A stretch of DNA of 64,000 nt from Lumbricus terrestris (GCA_949752735.1 OX457052.1:37203868-37267867), one strand, 5' to 3'; positions 11,779 through 23,715 are shown, counted from the stretch's first letter. Notes: generated from the sequence alone by a model not told the origin. Program-made: numbers and translations.

Positions 11779-12832
11779 CAGTGTTATTTCTATTAACTGA
11801 AACTGTAACTGAAATAGCAGAATAACTGAAAAATCTTTGCCAGTTAACTGTAACTGAAACTGAAACTGAAAAATGTTGAATAACTGAAACTGTAATAGAA
11901 ACTGAAAAACAATAACTGTATAACTGAAGAATCAAAAGAAGTTAACTTGAAAATAAAACAAGTGCTTTTTTTACTTAGGCCTACTTATTGAACGGAAATT
12001 CTACTCTACTACACGTTGTTCTCTATGTTCATTTCACTTCCGGTTCCTGTCCCTTTCCTATTCCTTTCCTGCTCAGGCTTCGGCGGTAAACTGTTAAACA
12101 ATCTTCGACTAGAACCATGTTTAAGCCAAGTAGCGGAAGAAAATTAGAAAGCGGCGTGTGGGAACATTTTGTTTTTGAAGCGGCAATAGACAAAAGTCGC
12201 TGTTGCGTTCGCACTGGTGATAAAAATTACGCAGAAAACCACGAGTGTGGTACGCTACTTCACGGGAAAATGCGACAGATCTTCGCAATCATCTACAGAG
12301 CAGGCATAACGATGTGTATGCGACGCTGCAGGTCAAGGAAAAACAAAAGAAAGAACCTGCTGACAATAATGGACTGTCCTTCTGGGTGGATCGACAGAGC
12401 TCCTATCCATCTCTGGCCCTGACTGCAGAAGACTTCGTATCCGCGCCTGCTTCACAAGCATACGTTGAGCGCGTCTTCTCAGTTTGTGGGCACTTGTGTG
12501 CAAGAAAGCGAAACAGATTAAGTGTAAACCTGGAACGTCGTGTGTTCCTTAAAGTCAACCGACAATATGTAAAATCAGATTGATCTCCTATTCAATTTTC
12601 TGGGAACTTTGCGCAATATGTGTGACTGTGATCGGTGTCTTAGTAGTTGTGACGTTTGAATATACACGTAATAACTGTAACTGAAACTGTAACTGAAAAA
12701 TAAGAAATAACTGTAACTGAAACTGAAAAATCTCATTGCAGTTAACTGTAACTGAAACTGTAACTGAAAAATAAAAAAATAGATAACTGTAACTGAAACT
12801 GTAACTGAAAAACCATAACTGAAATAACACTG
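11779..12832 (+). mobile_element. hAT transposon derivative, 1,054 bp, with repeat-rich ends (family with 50296)
   Basis: Terminal inverted repeats begin cagtgttatttc (11779-11790) with the reverse complement at 12821-12832. An exact 8-bp duplication gtgcaacg lies at 11771-11778 and 12833-12840. Both ends carry dense subterminal repeats of taactgaaactgtaactg, which probably bind transposase. The interior keeps pieces of a transposase gene (12117-12583). It is an internally deleted, non-autonomous copy. Confidence 0.93.
12117..12583 (+). pseudogene. hAT transposase remnant: BED zinc finger joined to C-terminal dimerisation domain
   Basis: The first part (from 12117) has GVWEHFVFEAAIDKSRC, like the start of a BED zinc finger. 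After a frame change near 12245 it continues TDLRNHLQSRHNDVYATLQV, the His-containing end of the finger. It then jumps directly to YPSLALTAEDFVSAPASQA and YVERVFSVCG...RKRNRLS, the hAT family dimerisation domain, and stops at 12583. The RNase-H-like catalytic core that belongs between them is missing, so this cannot be an active transposase. A finger-plus-dimeriser product might still bind element ends; the frameshift argues against even that. Confidence 0.82.
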
Positions 12833-12977
12833 GTGCAACGGTGGTGTTCGGTGCCTTCGATGCCATGTTCGAATCCACCTCAAGCCACCGCGTATGGACC
12901 TTGAGCAATGAGCAAGTCTTTCACTCGCAGTTGCGCATGCGCCTTGGCGTGAAACTCCGATGCAGTGTCCTCGCCGT

Positions 12978-13130
12978 CATGGGCGGAGTTTATCAGGGGT
13001 CAGGGGGGCTAAGCACCCCAAGAAGACCCAGATTCAATTTTTTTACTGTGTAAATGTTATCTTTTCCCGGGCTTAGCCCCCCCAAGAAGGCTTTAGCCCC
13101 TCCAAGAACCGAAACCAAACTCCGCCCATG
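12978..13130. mobile_element. hAT-type MITE, 153 bp, inside SINE-2
   Basis: Perfect 14-bp inverted repeats catgggcggagttt and aaactccgcccatg, with an exact 8-bp duplication ctcgccgt at 12970-12977 and 13131-13138. Non-coding. Confidence 0.9.
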
Positions 13131-13212
13131 CTCGCCGTAGTCGGGAGCGCTTCTGAGTAGTAAAACTTGAAAGGGCGCTATAGCATTCGGATAAATAAAT
13201 AAATAATTAATT

Positions 13213-13844
13213 AAATAAAGTAGTTCCACTTTGCAAAGGCATTCCGTCTGGAAGTGTTTCTTTAGAGTTGTGTGACGATTTTACAATTGAAATAAAAACT
13301 ATTCGTTGCATATATTTTAGAATATCATGAGAATGGTTTTACCGCCCAGTTTCAAATGCTAATAACGATGCCACATTATAGCCTAATGATGCCATTGAAG
13401 GACGTTAACGGTCAATCATTAACCCATTTTCGTCTATAATAAATGTTTAGAACACTGACGTCAGCTGTGCTCAGAGCTATGAAAGCAGCAGGAGCACTGT
13501 TGTAGACAATCTGCAACCAGATGTTGTATGTACACTTGAGATGAAAAAGAAGGTGGTTGGCCACAAGAACAGGTGAGTCAAATCTGAGAAAAGTCGCCAA
13601 TGCTTAAATTCATGGTTGCCTTTGGTGGGACATTGCATCTGTAGTTTATTGACGTAAACTTGAGCGCTTGTTTTCCAAACTGCAGTGGCTGAACTTCTTG
13701 TCACCTGATGAGAGCGTTTTGATATTGACTGATGGTATTGAGGGTCGGCTGCTGAAATCTGCTATTTACGGTTAATATTAATTTAGATGATATATTATAG
13801 ATCTGTTGCGAAGTTTCTTTCCTTCCATAGTTCATTGCCTTTAT
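13213..13844. other. 3' flank of the gene B unit
   Basis: Non-coding. The stretch from about 13270 to 13420 (cgattttac.attgaaataaaa, gatgccattgaa) resembles 29030-29170 downstream of gene C and 36770-36810 upstream of the gene E stop. The duplicated unit therefore extends more than 1 kb past the stop codon. Confidence 0.45.
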
Positions 13845-14050
13845 GGCCTTTATTGAATTGTATTGTATCTGACCATTTATAAAGCGCTTCGCAGAGCAAG
13901 AGCCTTTCAGAAGCACTCTCAGAGCATTCAAACCTGAGAGAAAAGGCAGGTTTTTAGACTAGAGAAAGATTCCATTCCATAGGAAAGACTACCAGAGAGG
14001 ACGATAGAGCGAACGGAGTTGGAAATTCCATTCCATAGGTATGGCCTTAA
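13845..14050 (+). repeat. Dispersed repeat, copy 1 of 3
   Basis: Contains gaattgtattgtatctgaccatttataaagcgcttc followed by a gagagaaaaggc motif. The same arrangement occurs at 22390-22560 (minus strand) and in part at 31005-31100. It looks like a short interspersed repeat whose ends I cannot define. Confidence 0.5.
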
Positions 14051-14440
14051 TCCCATGCCAAAATTTTGAGCTCCCTGATAACGATGACACCAACTATTTT
14101 TGGCCCACCTAGGTTATTTATTAACCTATTGTTAAAAGGCCTTATGCTCTGCGTTCGCGACCACACGACTTTGAACTGCCTAGAAAAGATGACTTTAATT
14201 TCATCTCTCGTGTTCTTTTTAAGACTGTTCGCAGAATTAACTCTAGGAACTAGAAATCTATCTTTCGCATGCTTCCAGCCCGAATTCTGCGGACACTCGT
14301 TATTTTAGCCCATTTACTTCTTTAAAATACTTTTTGTTTCATGTAATAAGTTGCGGTGTGTCAACTTAGTTTTTCTTGAATAAATGAAGTAGGCCTATAT
14401 ACATGTATATATTTTACAAATGAAAACTTCTGGCTCTCAT
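14051..14440. other. Spacer downstream of gene B
   Basis: An 80-codon plus-strand frame at 14066-14308 shows no recognisable motif. I make no gene call here. Confidence 0.4.
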
Positions 14441-14445
14441 TCGTG

Positions 14446-14451
14446 TTTATT
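14446..14451 (-). promoter_or_regulatory. Polyadenylation signal of gene B
   Basis: AATAAA on the minus strand, about 70 bp after the gene B stop codon. Confidence 0.5.
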
Positions 14452-14521
14452 ATTCAACTCTAATGTCACTGACTGCGGTTTGTAATCCAGGCTTCAATAA
14501 ACGAAGATATAATATTATATT

Positions 14522-17500
14522 TCAGTTTTTGTTAAATGACAAAATTTTCACATATTCATGAAATGTTAAAACGAACAGACTTCTTCTTGCGTCGTAGTGA
14601 AACTCATAATGCAGCTTTCGTCCTATGTCGCTCCATTTCAGATTGCTCGTGTTGTATAGAAATAAATTCCCCAGAATATTATCGCTCACAAAGAGATTTT
14701 TGTTTTCGTCATCCCAACTTAACTGAACGTGCTGTATATCTGAAAACTCTTCAATCTCGCCGGAAATGGAAATCTGTCCACGAGGGCTTTGGAAGCCAAC
14801 AATCTTTCCAATGCTCTGGTCTGAGCTGTTGCTTACGATGATATTAAGATCAGTGAGGGCCCAATCTTCTATTCCCATTTCATAGATGTATACATTCCCG
14901 TTGAGCCTGTCAGTGGCAAAAATTCTTCGGCGTCTGTTCAGACTTTCAAACGTTCGCAAATCCCTGAAACCGATCACTTCTCTGAGACTAAACTTACTGA
15001 TCATGTGCCCATCTGCGCTTAAGAAACTCACACTCATCTCGTTGCTCTCTTTAGATCTGTAGCTCACGATAAATTCTCCATCAGGTTTCTGAATGGCACG
15101 GAGTGGACCACTGAAGTTGCTGGGAAGAGAAACGTTTCTTATAAGTTTCGCATTTTCATCGTAAATCTCTAGCTTCGGAATATCTTTTATATTTCTCACG
15201 ACCAGTAGATTGTTGTCATTAGCCACCGAAAAACTAAATTTATCACCTAGGTCCGACAGCCATTCTTTAGCAATATTGCATTCCGTGTCTATTTTCCAGA
15301 TGCATTTACAACTATTTTGGCTAAAATATACAATATTCGTGTTCTCAATGCTAGCCACCATAACTGGCCATGCCATTTTGCCGATATGTTTCATCTTGTC
15401 TACAACAGTTATCAATAGCAGATCGTGAGGGGTGTGAACGTCGTAAGCTCGTATTGTCGCAATAGGAAAATACCGATCATAGGGACACAGTACGTATATG
15501 AAGTCAGTTACACTGAGCACAAAATGTTGGTAACAATCCAATGGAACAAATTCTGAGACCGATCTGGTTGTGTATCCTGGAATTTAACAAGTGCACATAC
15601 ATAGAATTTAAAAGAACAGACAGTATGAAGTTAAGTAAGTAAGTAGATTGCATTTATCTGCATCTGACAATTGCAGATTTGAATTGTGATTTGAATTACA
15701 TTGCATAAAACGATAAAATAAATTTAAACAATATTTCACAAATATAAGCTTAGGCTAATACAGTTTCATTATTCACGTGCATGACATTTCGTTCAATTTT
15801 GAACAGATTTCGCAATTCTACCTTCTGTTGTTTTCGAGTCACAAGTTGATTTCTTTGCGTCATGTATTGCGGTGTCAACGGCTGATTCTTCAGCGTCTTC
15901 GTTAGTTTCGTGGGATTTTCCGTTTGTTACTTTTGTGAGGTGTTTGTCCGTCAAAATCGGCGTTGCCGTGTAAGTTGCAGTCATGACGTTTAGTGAAGTG
16001 TGAAGGCTAGCAGGCGTTTCTGTTGGTGAATCATCTGCGGTGTGTAGGGAAGTCTGAGTGTTTGTAGCCATTGCATTTTCCGAACTAGGGAAAGCAGTTT
16101 GCGTGTATGAAGTGTCCTCTCTACCATTGATCCTCGATGTCTTTGATCTCTCGTTTGTTAAATCTTCGGTTGTTCTCTCAAAGCAAGTGTTGGTCAATTG
16201 ACAACTTGCATTTGACCTACTCAGTGAGTCGTTGTAACCTGCAGGAAGGCAAAAACAGAGTAACACATTTTTTATTACTATTGAGGTGTGGTGTGAGGAT
16301 AATATAAATACTCTCTCGGATTCGAAGCAAGTCGACGCAAAAAATAGGTGAGTTTTTTGTATAATATATTATTTGCAGTGTTGTGACAGTAACTCTCTCA
16401 CACATAGCCTACATGTAGCTGTTAGTTAATTTTTTTCGTTATTGCAAGGAAAGGGTAGTGTTTTGTTTTTTATCCATCACATTTTCTTTTCTGTTTTTCC
16501 GTCTTATGCAGCTTTATTTCTGCACGTTTTGCCCGATCGACCATTTCTATTATGATCCGTCGTCTATGTGACTAATGGACCCTATTGTGAAGAAGTAGGC
16601 ATTGTCTTATTATTATTAATATTAGGCTATATTATCCATTAATAAGACCTTGCAACGTTGGCCCGATTATATAGAGCTGTATGTAGGAACGTAGGAAGCT
16701 GCCAACGGTCTGCTTTTCTGGTCCAGTTCCTGATAACTGTAGGGCATGCACGTGATAGATACGTGATCAGCATCGTCCTAGGTCAACTTGACCTGACCGA
16801 CTGTACTCGAGGCCGAAATGCAGCGTCCTCGTGCTCTGGACTCGTGCCAAGCGTGCTGCTGACGTCATCCGCGTCCCTACGAGCGAAAGGCCTATAAAAC
16901 GGACCCGCAACACCAAACGCCGCCCTTCGCCTGGATCGTGGAAGAGAGAACCTGCGCCGGATCGTAAGCCGCAATTCATCTTGGAGATCGGGAATGCGCC
17001 CGGAGGTATACTGCCTTCGTGAAGCCTGGAGATTGTTCGTGAAGTCGAAACTATTGTGGTTTCAGCGACAGAGATGAAGTATAGTTAGGCCTTCGTCTGA
17101 AATCGTTGAGTTTTATATATTGTGAAATTAAGTCTGTAAGTTAGGCATTCGATCGAATCGTGAAGTGCAGCTTAGTGCGAAATTAGTGAGTTATTATCGA
17201 GAAGAATTAGTCTATAGTTAGGGCTTTCGATTGAACCGTGATTGTGAGATTATTGAGAATAAGGAAGTGCATTTAGGCTGTAGTTTAGGCCTTCGTGTGA
17301 AACGTGATCGAAGCGAATAACGTCGGACAGGAGCGAAGTACTGCACGGAATTCTTCTTCAATGTGTGCGTGAACGACGGATCTGATGCGGAATCCACGAC
17401 GGAAAGCACGGAAATTCTAAGGAGCCGTATCGAGGCGATTCTGTGTGTAATTTCTGTTCTGTTATTGACCGCATCAGCTGTTTTGTGAGGACATTGTGGT

Positions 17501-18702
17501 GAGTAAGGGAATTCCCCAAACGCGTGAAATTTACCCGCTTCACACAGCCGCCGCACCTTGCAATGGCCAGACCGATAATGAAAGTAAAATAACTTAGCGA
17601 CCTAATGACTGTGTAAGACGAACCTTAATTCTATTATTATTATGATAGGCGTGTGATTACTCTTGTTAGACTAGTGCAATCCATATATCTGCTTTATTCA
17701 ATACAAAAAGGATCTATTCCAAAATGTCAGTCTCATCTTTGTTGCGTGTGGAAATGAATGATGATGATGTTGAAGATGATGTGAATGCGTGTATAGATAG
17801 GCCTAATGTAACGTCTGCAGCGCCCATGAGTCAGACTGAGATTATGCTTATACGTTTGACCCAGACTTTGAATGGAATGAATGAACGGGTGAAAACGATG
17901 GACGAACGTCAGAAGCACATGGATGTGAGAATGGAAGAAACACGAGATGGTGTGAGTGAAGTGATGGGACGAATGCGTGAAGTAATGTATGATCAGGATG
18001 AATTGAGGAGGCAGATTTCCGGGAGAGATATGGGAGATAGGCCCATGCCTGGCCCACACCTGGAAATGGAAATGGATGGATTGGGTGAACTGAATGAAGT
18101 GAGGGGGGTGAGTTTGCAGAATCGACGATCGCACACGAATCCAGGTCCTGAAGAGAATAGGATTGCAGATAATGTTTCTGCCGGCCAACAAACCACTCGG
18201 GCCCTCGTCACAGAAGAAGAAACCCGGCCTAGCAGGAGTAGGGTAAGGTGTAGTGAGCGACTTCGAGGAAGAAGCCGCAGAGATTATGCCACGCTAGACC
18301 GGGTAGGCTTCCGCTCACCCCCTGAAGACGATCGTCGACCCCCGGAATTCGGATTGGGGGCGGTATCCAAACGGGTCGGAGTAGCGCCCTTCCCGGCCGC
18401 TCCCATGAAGACGTGGATCCCTAACGGGGGAGGGGCCCCCACTGAAGAAGCGCCAGTCCCAAGGGACGCGGAGCGACTTCACAGGGGGGCACAGTCTACA
18501 CTATGACTAATCATTCTATGACCGATCGTCCGCATTCTCTATGCTCTAACACTAGATTGTCTAAATAAAGAACACGTTTATTGAATTTCACCTAAAAAAT
18601 TCGTGCTAAGATCATCTACTGAAGATTTTTCAACTTACTGATTGTAAGACTCAAAAAGATCACCACTATGAGCATATTGATAGTACGATAATCTCGGAAC
18701 AT
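14522..18702 (-). CDS. Gene B: secreted mucin-hinge / NHL-like propeller protein (tandem family)
   Basis: Three exons: 18702-18639, 16238-15822 and 15576-14522; 511 residues. Intron 1 (2,400 bp) is swollen by a Gag-like retroelement fragment; intron 2 (245 bp) is the shortest in the family. Exon 1 encodes MFRDYRTINMLIVVIFLSLT, a signal peptide. Exon 2 is a hinge of about 138 residues with NASCQLTNTCFERTTEDL and many Thr/Ser. Exon 3 shows FIYVLC, TIRAYDV, CKCIWKID, LEIYDENAKLIRNVSLP, GEFIVSY and KIVGF. Most copies have a (T/S)xxSH after GEFIV; this one has SYRSKE. The second intron acceptor is CCAG rather than GCAG. The start is the only Met before the hydrophobic core. Confidence 0.78.
16650..18503 (+). 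mobile_element. Gag-like retroelement fragment with its own promoter, in intron 1 of gene B
   Basis: Comparison with intron 1 of gene D shows that the host intron resumes at about 18504 (atgactaatcattct versus atagtcattctattg). The foreign DNA begins somewhere near 16650. It contains a GC-rich promoter-like stretch with tgacgtcat (16860) and tataaaac (16891). A long leader of recurring tagtta/ttcgattgaatcgtga phrases follows, then a coding frame from 17724. This resembles the 5' part of an LTR retrotransposon. I find no primer-binding site, no second LTR and no target duplication, so the class is uncertain. It lies antisense to gene B. Confidence 0.5.
17724..18506 (+). CDS. Gag-like coiled-coil protein fragment (260 codons)
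   Basis: Starts MSVSSLLRVEMNDDDVEDDV. Between residues 35 and 95 it forms a heptad-rich charged helix (QTLNGMNERVKTMDERQKHM). A Pro/Arg/Gly-rich tail follows, containing RSRVRCSERLRGRSRRDYAT. There is no zinc knuckle and no protease or polymerase. The last codons run to the insertion boundary and the stop uses host bases, so the original protein was probably longer. The composition fits a retrotransposon Gag N-terminus, but no domain is diagnostic. Confidence 0.45.
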   Translation: MSVSSLLRVEMNDDDVEDDVNACIDRPNVTSAAPMSQTEIMLIRLTQTLNGMNERVKTMDERQKHMDVRMEETRDGVSEVMGRMREVMYDQDELRRQISGRDMGDRPMPGPHLEMEMDGLGELNEVRGVSLQNRRSHTNPGPEENRIADNVSAGQQTTRALVTEEETRPSRSRVRCSERLRGRSRRDYATLDRVGFRSPPEDDRRPPEFGLGAVSKRVGVAPFPAAPMKTWIPNGGGAPTEEAPVPRDAERLHRGAQSTL

Positions 18703-18770
18703 TTCTTCTTCGGCAGTTTAACTTTAATATGACGTAGCGCTAATCTTTTACAACGCAACTCGTTGGCAAT

Positions 18771-18815
18771 CAATAGCAAGTTAGTAAAGACGCTCACGAT
18801 CGAAATCTTTCAAAA
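18771..18815 (-). promoter_or_regulatory. Promoter-proximal conserved block of gene B
   Basis: Minus strand: aaagatttcgatcgtgagcg followed by taacttgctattgattgcc, 70-115 bp before the ATG. It is closest to the gene D and E versions. Confidence 0.5.
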
Positions 18816-19324
18816 GATCTGACTCTATTTCATCTCAGCTCCAATCAACAATTTTTTCGCAAAGTTCACAATGACGCGTTGCACTCTGGATAGAGTTCAA
18901 CCGAACTTATTTTGACACTGTGAAGCGATTTTTGTAATGAACACGAATTAGTTTGACCTTATAGGGAGCTCATAATGATTTCGTTTGTGGTCTCGAAACA
19001 ATCGGCGTGTTTCATTGGCTTCTTTCGCAAATAATAGACTGAGTATCTAATGCCAATAATTTATTGTACTCGTAGTTATACTCTGAGTGTGGCCAATGGC
19101 CATACGGTCCATACCACAATGCGGCGACATCAACAACTGGCTGCTATCGCGCATAGAGATCTTCAGTTGGTATAAATTAGTCAGATAAGATACCGGTAAT
19201 TTGTTCGGTCTTCCAACTTCGGGTCAAAAAGGTTAGACCAAATTGACAAGAAATAAAATAATTGAGAAGATATAGGCCTATATCAAGAAGAAATATCACC
19301 GGGAAATGGATATTGTCTGACTTG
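18816..19324. other. Upstream region of gene B
   Basis: Non-coding. It carries the family upstream blocks cttattttgacactgtgaag (18907) and ctctgagtgtggccaat (19081). Nothing else is supported. Confidence 0.45.
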
Positions 19325-19815
19325 TAATAATACCTAAGAAAAGAGACTTAACACAATGTAAGAATTATAGAACCATTGCACCGTTAAACCACATGACGAA
19401 AGTGCTAATGATAATTCTGCTGAGTCGGCTTAAGGCAAAAACGGAGGAATTCATGATACACGAGCAGGCAGTATAGTCAGAAAGGACATAAGCACAGTCC
19501 AACAGATTCTGATGATGAGATTAATTGCAGAAAAGGTCAAAAGAAAAAAAACACAGGCTTGTTTATAATCGTTTTGTGGATTTCCAAAAGGCATTTTTAT
19601 TCCATAAAACACGACGTGACATGGGCAACACTGAAATCAAATGGAGTAGGAAAAAGGCTGATAGAAATCTTGAAGATCGAAGTCTACAGTCAAAGTGAGA
19701 CGAGAAACAGGAGAGTGTTTCTTGATTACAATAGTAATGAGACAAGGAGACCCCATATCACCAAATACCTTAATTACCTACTTGGAAAGAGCAATGGAAA
19801 TTGGTGCAATCTAAA
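19325..19815 (+). pseudogene. Decayed reverse-transcriptase fragment of another non-LTR element
   Basis: Translating with frame changes gives, in order, NYRTI near 19365, SRLKAK near 19425 and EEFMIHEQA near 19445. Then come VDFQKAF near 19575, the stretch WATLKSNGVGKRLIEILK (19625-19675) and TRQGDPI near 19745. These are the palm motifs of a LINE reverse transcriptase of a different subgroup from the CR1-like element. Several indels and stops are present; the catalytic ADD box is not reached. Confidence 0.7.
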
Positions 19816-20990
19816 CCTATAGCCTACACCTTAACTACATGCAGCCTATATTGTATATCTGCACAGGATAGGTGACTATGGAAAATGGCGATGAGATGTG
19901 CATTGGACACCTACGAGCTTTCAGCCCATTGATCAAAATGATGATGATGCCTGTCAATAATATTTTGAGTGGCCACTTGACCACTAGTGTCTGCTACTAC
20001 CGGATATTAGACTCAACGACGAAAGTCTTTGTTTGCCATTTCATACACGCAATGCGCATTTGTTTAGCTTCAACTCTCACCAGTCAAAAATTAATTTCAA
20101 ACAATGCCCATTTTACTTGCCATCAGAATCAATCAAAAAAGCTCGCTATCTAAACGCGACAATTGCGTCGGCTGGCGTATTAAATTATCAAAGTCTGCAA
20201 CGGTTTACACATGTCGGTTTTTTTCGTTCATTAATTCAAAAATTCACATAACGTCCATTCAAGAAACCAACTCAGAGGAGCTCACAGCTATAACCACGCA
20301 GTACAAATGGTAATTATTTCTTCAACTTTAAAATGCATTGGTATTGTTTCTAGGCAGCAGACTCCTGTCGAACGAAAGTCTGCTGTAAGTAGGTGTGCCA
20401 ACGATCGAGAATGCGCCACACAGTCAAGTTGAGGTGCCAGCGGGGGAAGTAGAAGCACCCTCCACTAGCAGAAGAACGAAGAACTCGACAGCCGACTGAC
20501 GCGCAGACGAGGCCGGACGACAAAGCTACCAAGAAAGCACCGCCACAACAGCATACGATGTGTCTATCGGATCGTATAATAGGACAGCGGTTCTCAGCCA
20601 TGTTGGTGCTAGGACCCCTGATAGTATGTAAAAAAAGTTGTGAAACACCCAACGATCAATGTTTCGAGTTATCCCTTTCACTGCATTTTTTTTATCAGTA
20701 TGATAAGTGTGTGAAGTTTTAGGCTTTTGACGGTTCTGAGAGCTACCGAACATCCACGGGCGCCGACTTTTGCCCTTGATTATTGTCTCTTGGTGCTTGT
20801 GTTCTTCCCAGTGAGAATTTATAACGTTCTGCAGTACCAATCGCAGATAGAGGGAACCAGTGAAGGTGTCATTCACCAGCTCAGTCGTAACTGCTACTAT
20901 CAGTTGCTCTAGTTGAGTTGTCTCTAGCTCTCTTGGGCTACCCCTAGTGCTACCACTACTCTTATTTGTTTTTTGCTCTATGTTGACACC
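19816..20990. other. Intergenic DNA upstream of gene B
   Basis: A degenerate copy of the distal upstream module lies at about 20045-20160 (aacaatgcccattttacttg). At 20585 cagcggttctcagcc resembles one end of a hAT element, but I could not find its partner. No gene is supported. Confidence 0.4.
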
Positions 20991-21000
20991 CGCCTTTACT

Positions 21001-21689
<689 letters not shown>

Positions 21690-21695
<6 letters not shown>

Positions 21696-22276
21696 AATGA
21701 ACTAATGTCGGCAAGCGCTAGATATTAGCCTACGCTGTGTTTTATTGTGCTAGCCAGCACATGAGAATCACTTGCTGCAGCAGTTTCATTCACGCAATGA
21801 TCATTCGTTCAGTCTCAACTTCACCAGTCAAACATTGGCCATTGTTCTTGCCATCGCAACCAATCAGGCAAACTCGTACTCAAACTTACAGAAATGTAAA
21901 TGTAATCGCAAATTTATATAGCGGCTGTGTTATGGCTTCGACCCTGAGGGTGAGATCCTTCACCACCGCTACTCCACGTTTATATTGCGACCGGGCCACC
22001 CGCAGTAAAGATCCGAGAAATTAATCTCTGACCGACTGGGCGCTATATAAATATCTATGATGAATGAATGAACTACATGTAATGTCGGCAAGCACTAGAT
22101 ATTAGCCTACGCTGTGTTTTAATGTGCTAGCCAGCACATCAAAATCACATGATAGGCCTACAGCAGTTTCATTCACGCAATGTGCATTCGTTTAGTCTCA
22201 AATTCACCAGTCAAACAATGGCCATTGTTCTTGCCATCGCAATCAATCAGACAAACTCGTACTCAAACGCACAGAA
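21690..22276. repeat. Direct duplication carrying the distal upstream module twice
   Basis: 21690-21895 and 22066-22276 are near-identical (shared: gatattagcctacgctgtgt, gtgctagccagcacat, ttgttcttgccatcgca). Both begin right after a LINE/SINE tail ending gcgctatat...atctatgatg. Each copy contains one inverted SOX-like pair (21829-21846 and 22213-22229). Confidence 0.8.
22213..22229. promoter_or_regulatory. Inverted SOX-like site pair, perfect copy
   Basis: aaacaatggccattgtt contains the perfect 16-bp palindrome AACAATGGCCATTGTT, the best example of the motif in the window. It is 3.5 kb upstream of gene B. A close copy is at 21829-21846. Confidence 0.45.
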
Positions 22277-22389
22277 AGGCAGTGAGTGACGTATTAACTG
22301 CCTACATCTGTAACAATTTATAAATATTCATCGGTTCGAACAATGTGCCTATTAGAAAATTTTAATGGTTTGAGGGAACGATATCTGAA

Positions 22390-22560
22390 TGGGACGGGCG
22401 CTGGCTCTCAAACGCATAAAACCTCCGTCTTTCTCTCATCGTTCTTGAGCCTAGAAATATGCCTTTTCTCTCGGCACTGGGACCTCTTCTGAAAGCTTTT
22501 GCTGAGTGCAGCATTTTATAAATGGTCATAATAATTATACAATACAACAACAAAATTCTG
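22390..22560 (-). repeat. Dispersed repeat, copy 2 of 3
   Basis: The minus strand reads gttgtattgtataattattatgaccatttataaaatgctg and then gagagaaaaggcat, matching 13845-14050. Confidence 0.5.
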
Positions 22561-22839
22561 CTGGCGCCCATGGTCACGTGATTCGCGAATATAACCACTT
22601 GTTGTCAGACATAGTCCTATCGAAATCTTTGTTCTTAAAAATTATGTTCTGGGCAAAAAACCTAATACTCAAACTGCTTATTTTCTTAATAGTGTGCTAT
22701 ATTAGTCCATAGAATGAACGAATGAATAAATGAACGAAAAATAGGTGTCAGTTTTCAAGAGGCAAGTGCTCCTCTAGCTGCTTCTAAAGCGCCACTCGAA
22801 AGCCAATCGCAGGGCACCAGCTTTTCACATGTGCTGCAT

Positions 22840-23115
22840 CGAGTCAGGATCCAAGGGGCCAATCCGGCCATGGCCCCATTTGAATAGTGCATGGGACGTG
22901 GCCCCCAATTTAGTTTCAACAAGGTTTTTTGCAGGAAAAATTTGTATATTTTCCAGACATTTTTACCAGATGACTAAAAGAAAGGTCGTCAGTTTTTTTG
23001 GAGGGAAAATTGTCGTATTTTCCATACATTTTTGCAAAGGTTATCGGTTTTTTCTGGCAAAGATCACCGAAATTTTGGCCCCTCCCCTCCGAAAATTCCT
23101 GTATCCGCTCTTGTT
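22840..23115. mobile_element. Possible degenerate MITE
   Basis: The left side has aggatccaaggggcc and the right side, reversed, has agcggatacaggaattttcg. The interior tttggaggg...ccctcc is loosely symmetric. Similar ends occur at 42074. I see no target duplication. Confidence 0.3.
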
Positions 23116-23283
23116 ACACATAAAGATGATCTTAACTAAGAAAGCGTACATGATACATCCATAGCCAAAACATCACGATGCTACATAGTATGCAGTTCTA
23201 AACGTTGTAATGTAAAGTATCAAACCTTAGCTAAAAGTAGTTAAATATATCGCCATTTTCTCATTGCTAGTTACCCAAGACCC

Positions 23284-23455
<172 letters not shown>

Positions 23456-23715
23456 TTCTCTGCCCGAAGGGAGGTTCTATGGCTTGGATGAGACGAGTGA
23501 GGTGGTTTCCCGTGGCCTTCCCCACAGACAATGATGGATAAGCAACTTGCCCAAGGTCGCTCCGCCGCAGCTTGCGCCACCGCGTCCCACACGTGCTAGC
23601 CCGACATATCTAAATCTCTAAATGTCAACTCCCAGCCCGGGGCTTGAAACGCAGTCCGTTGTAACCAACAGACGTATGCCGCTCTCGCTTACCAGTATAG
23701 CTAACTAGGCCAGAC
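23456..23715 (-). mobile_element. tRNA-derived SINE-1, copy 1
   Basis: On the minus strand it starts ggcctagttagctatactgg, continues with an A-box-like tagctatactggtaagcgag and a B-box-like gtttcaagccc. The body (tgtctgtggggaaggc near 23525) leads to a (CAT)n tail. The head resembles a tRNA, but the D-loop and anticodon regions do not form a normal tRNA gene. A second copy is at 34641-34900. Confidence 0.8.

Larger units (their letters stand above)
11760..13212 (+). mobile_element. SINE-2 copy split by two transposon insertions
   Basis: The SINE begins ggggcgcgatggtgcaacg at about 11760-11778. After the 1,054-bp hAT it resumes at 12841, with the box-B-like sequence gttcgaatccacctc, and runs to about 12977. 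After the 153-bp MITE it resumes at 13139 and ends in tagtaaaacttgaaagggcgctata plus a (taaa)n tail near 13212. Joined, the pieces match the uninterrupted copy at 35027-35260. Three nested events can be ordered: the SINE first, then both DNA transposons. Confidence 0.85.

Noticed and set aside
12575..12908. Repetitive FSYSFSYSY / VSVTV frames near both hAT copies
   Set aside because: These read through the subterminal taactgaaactg arrays of the transposon and are open only because the repeat lacks stops.
20585..20650. Possible left end of another hAT element (cagcggttctcagcc)
   Set aside because: No matching right end or 8-bp duplication found nearby.
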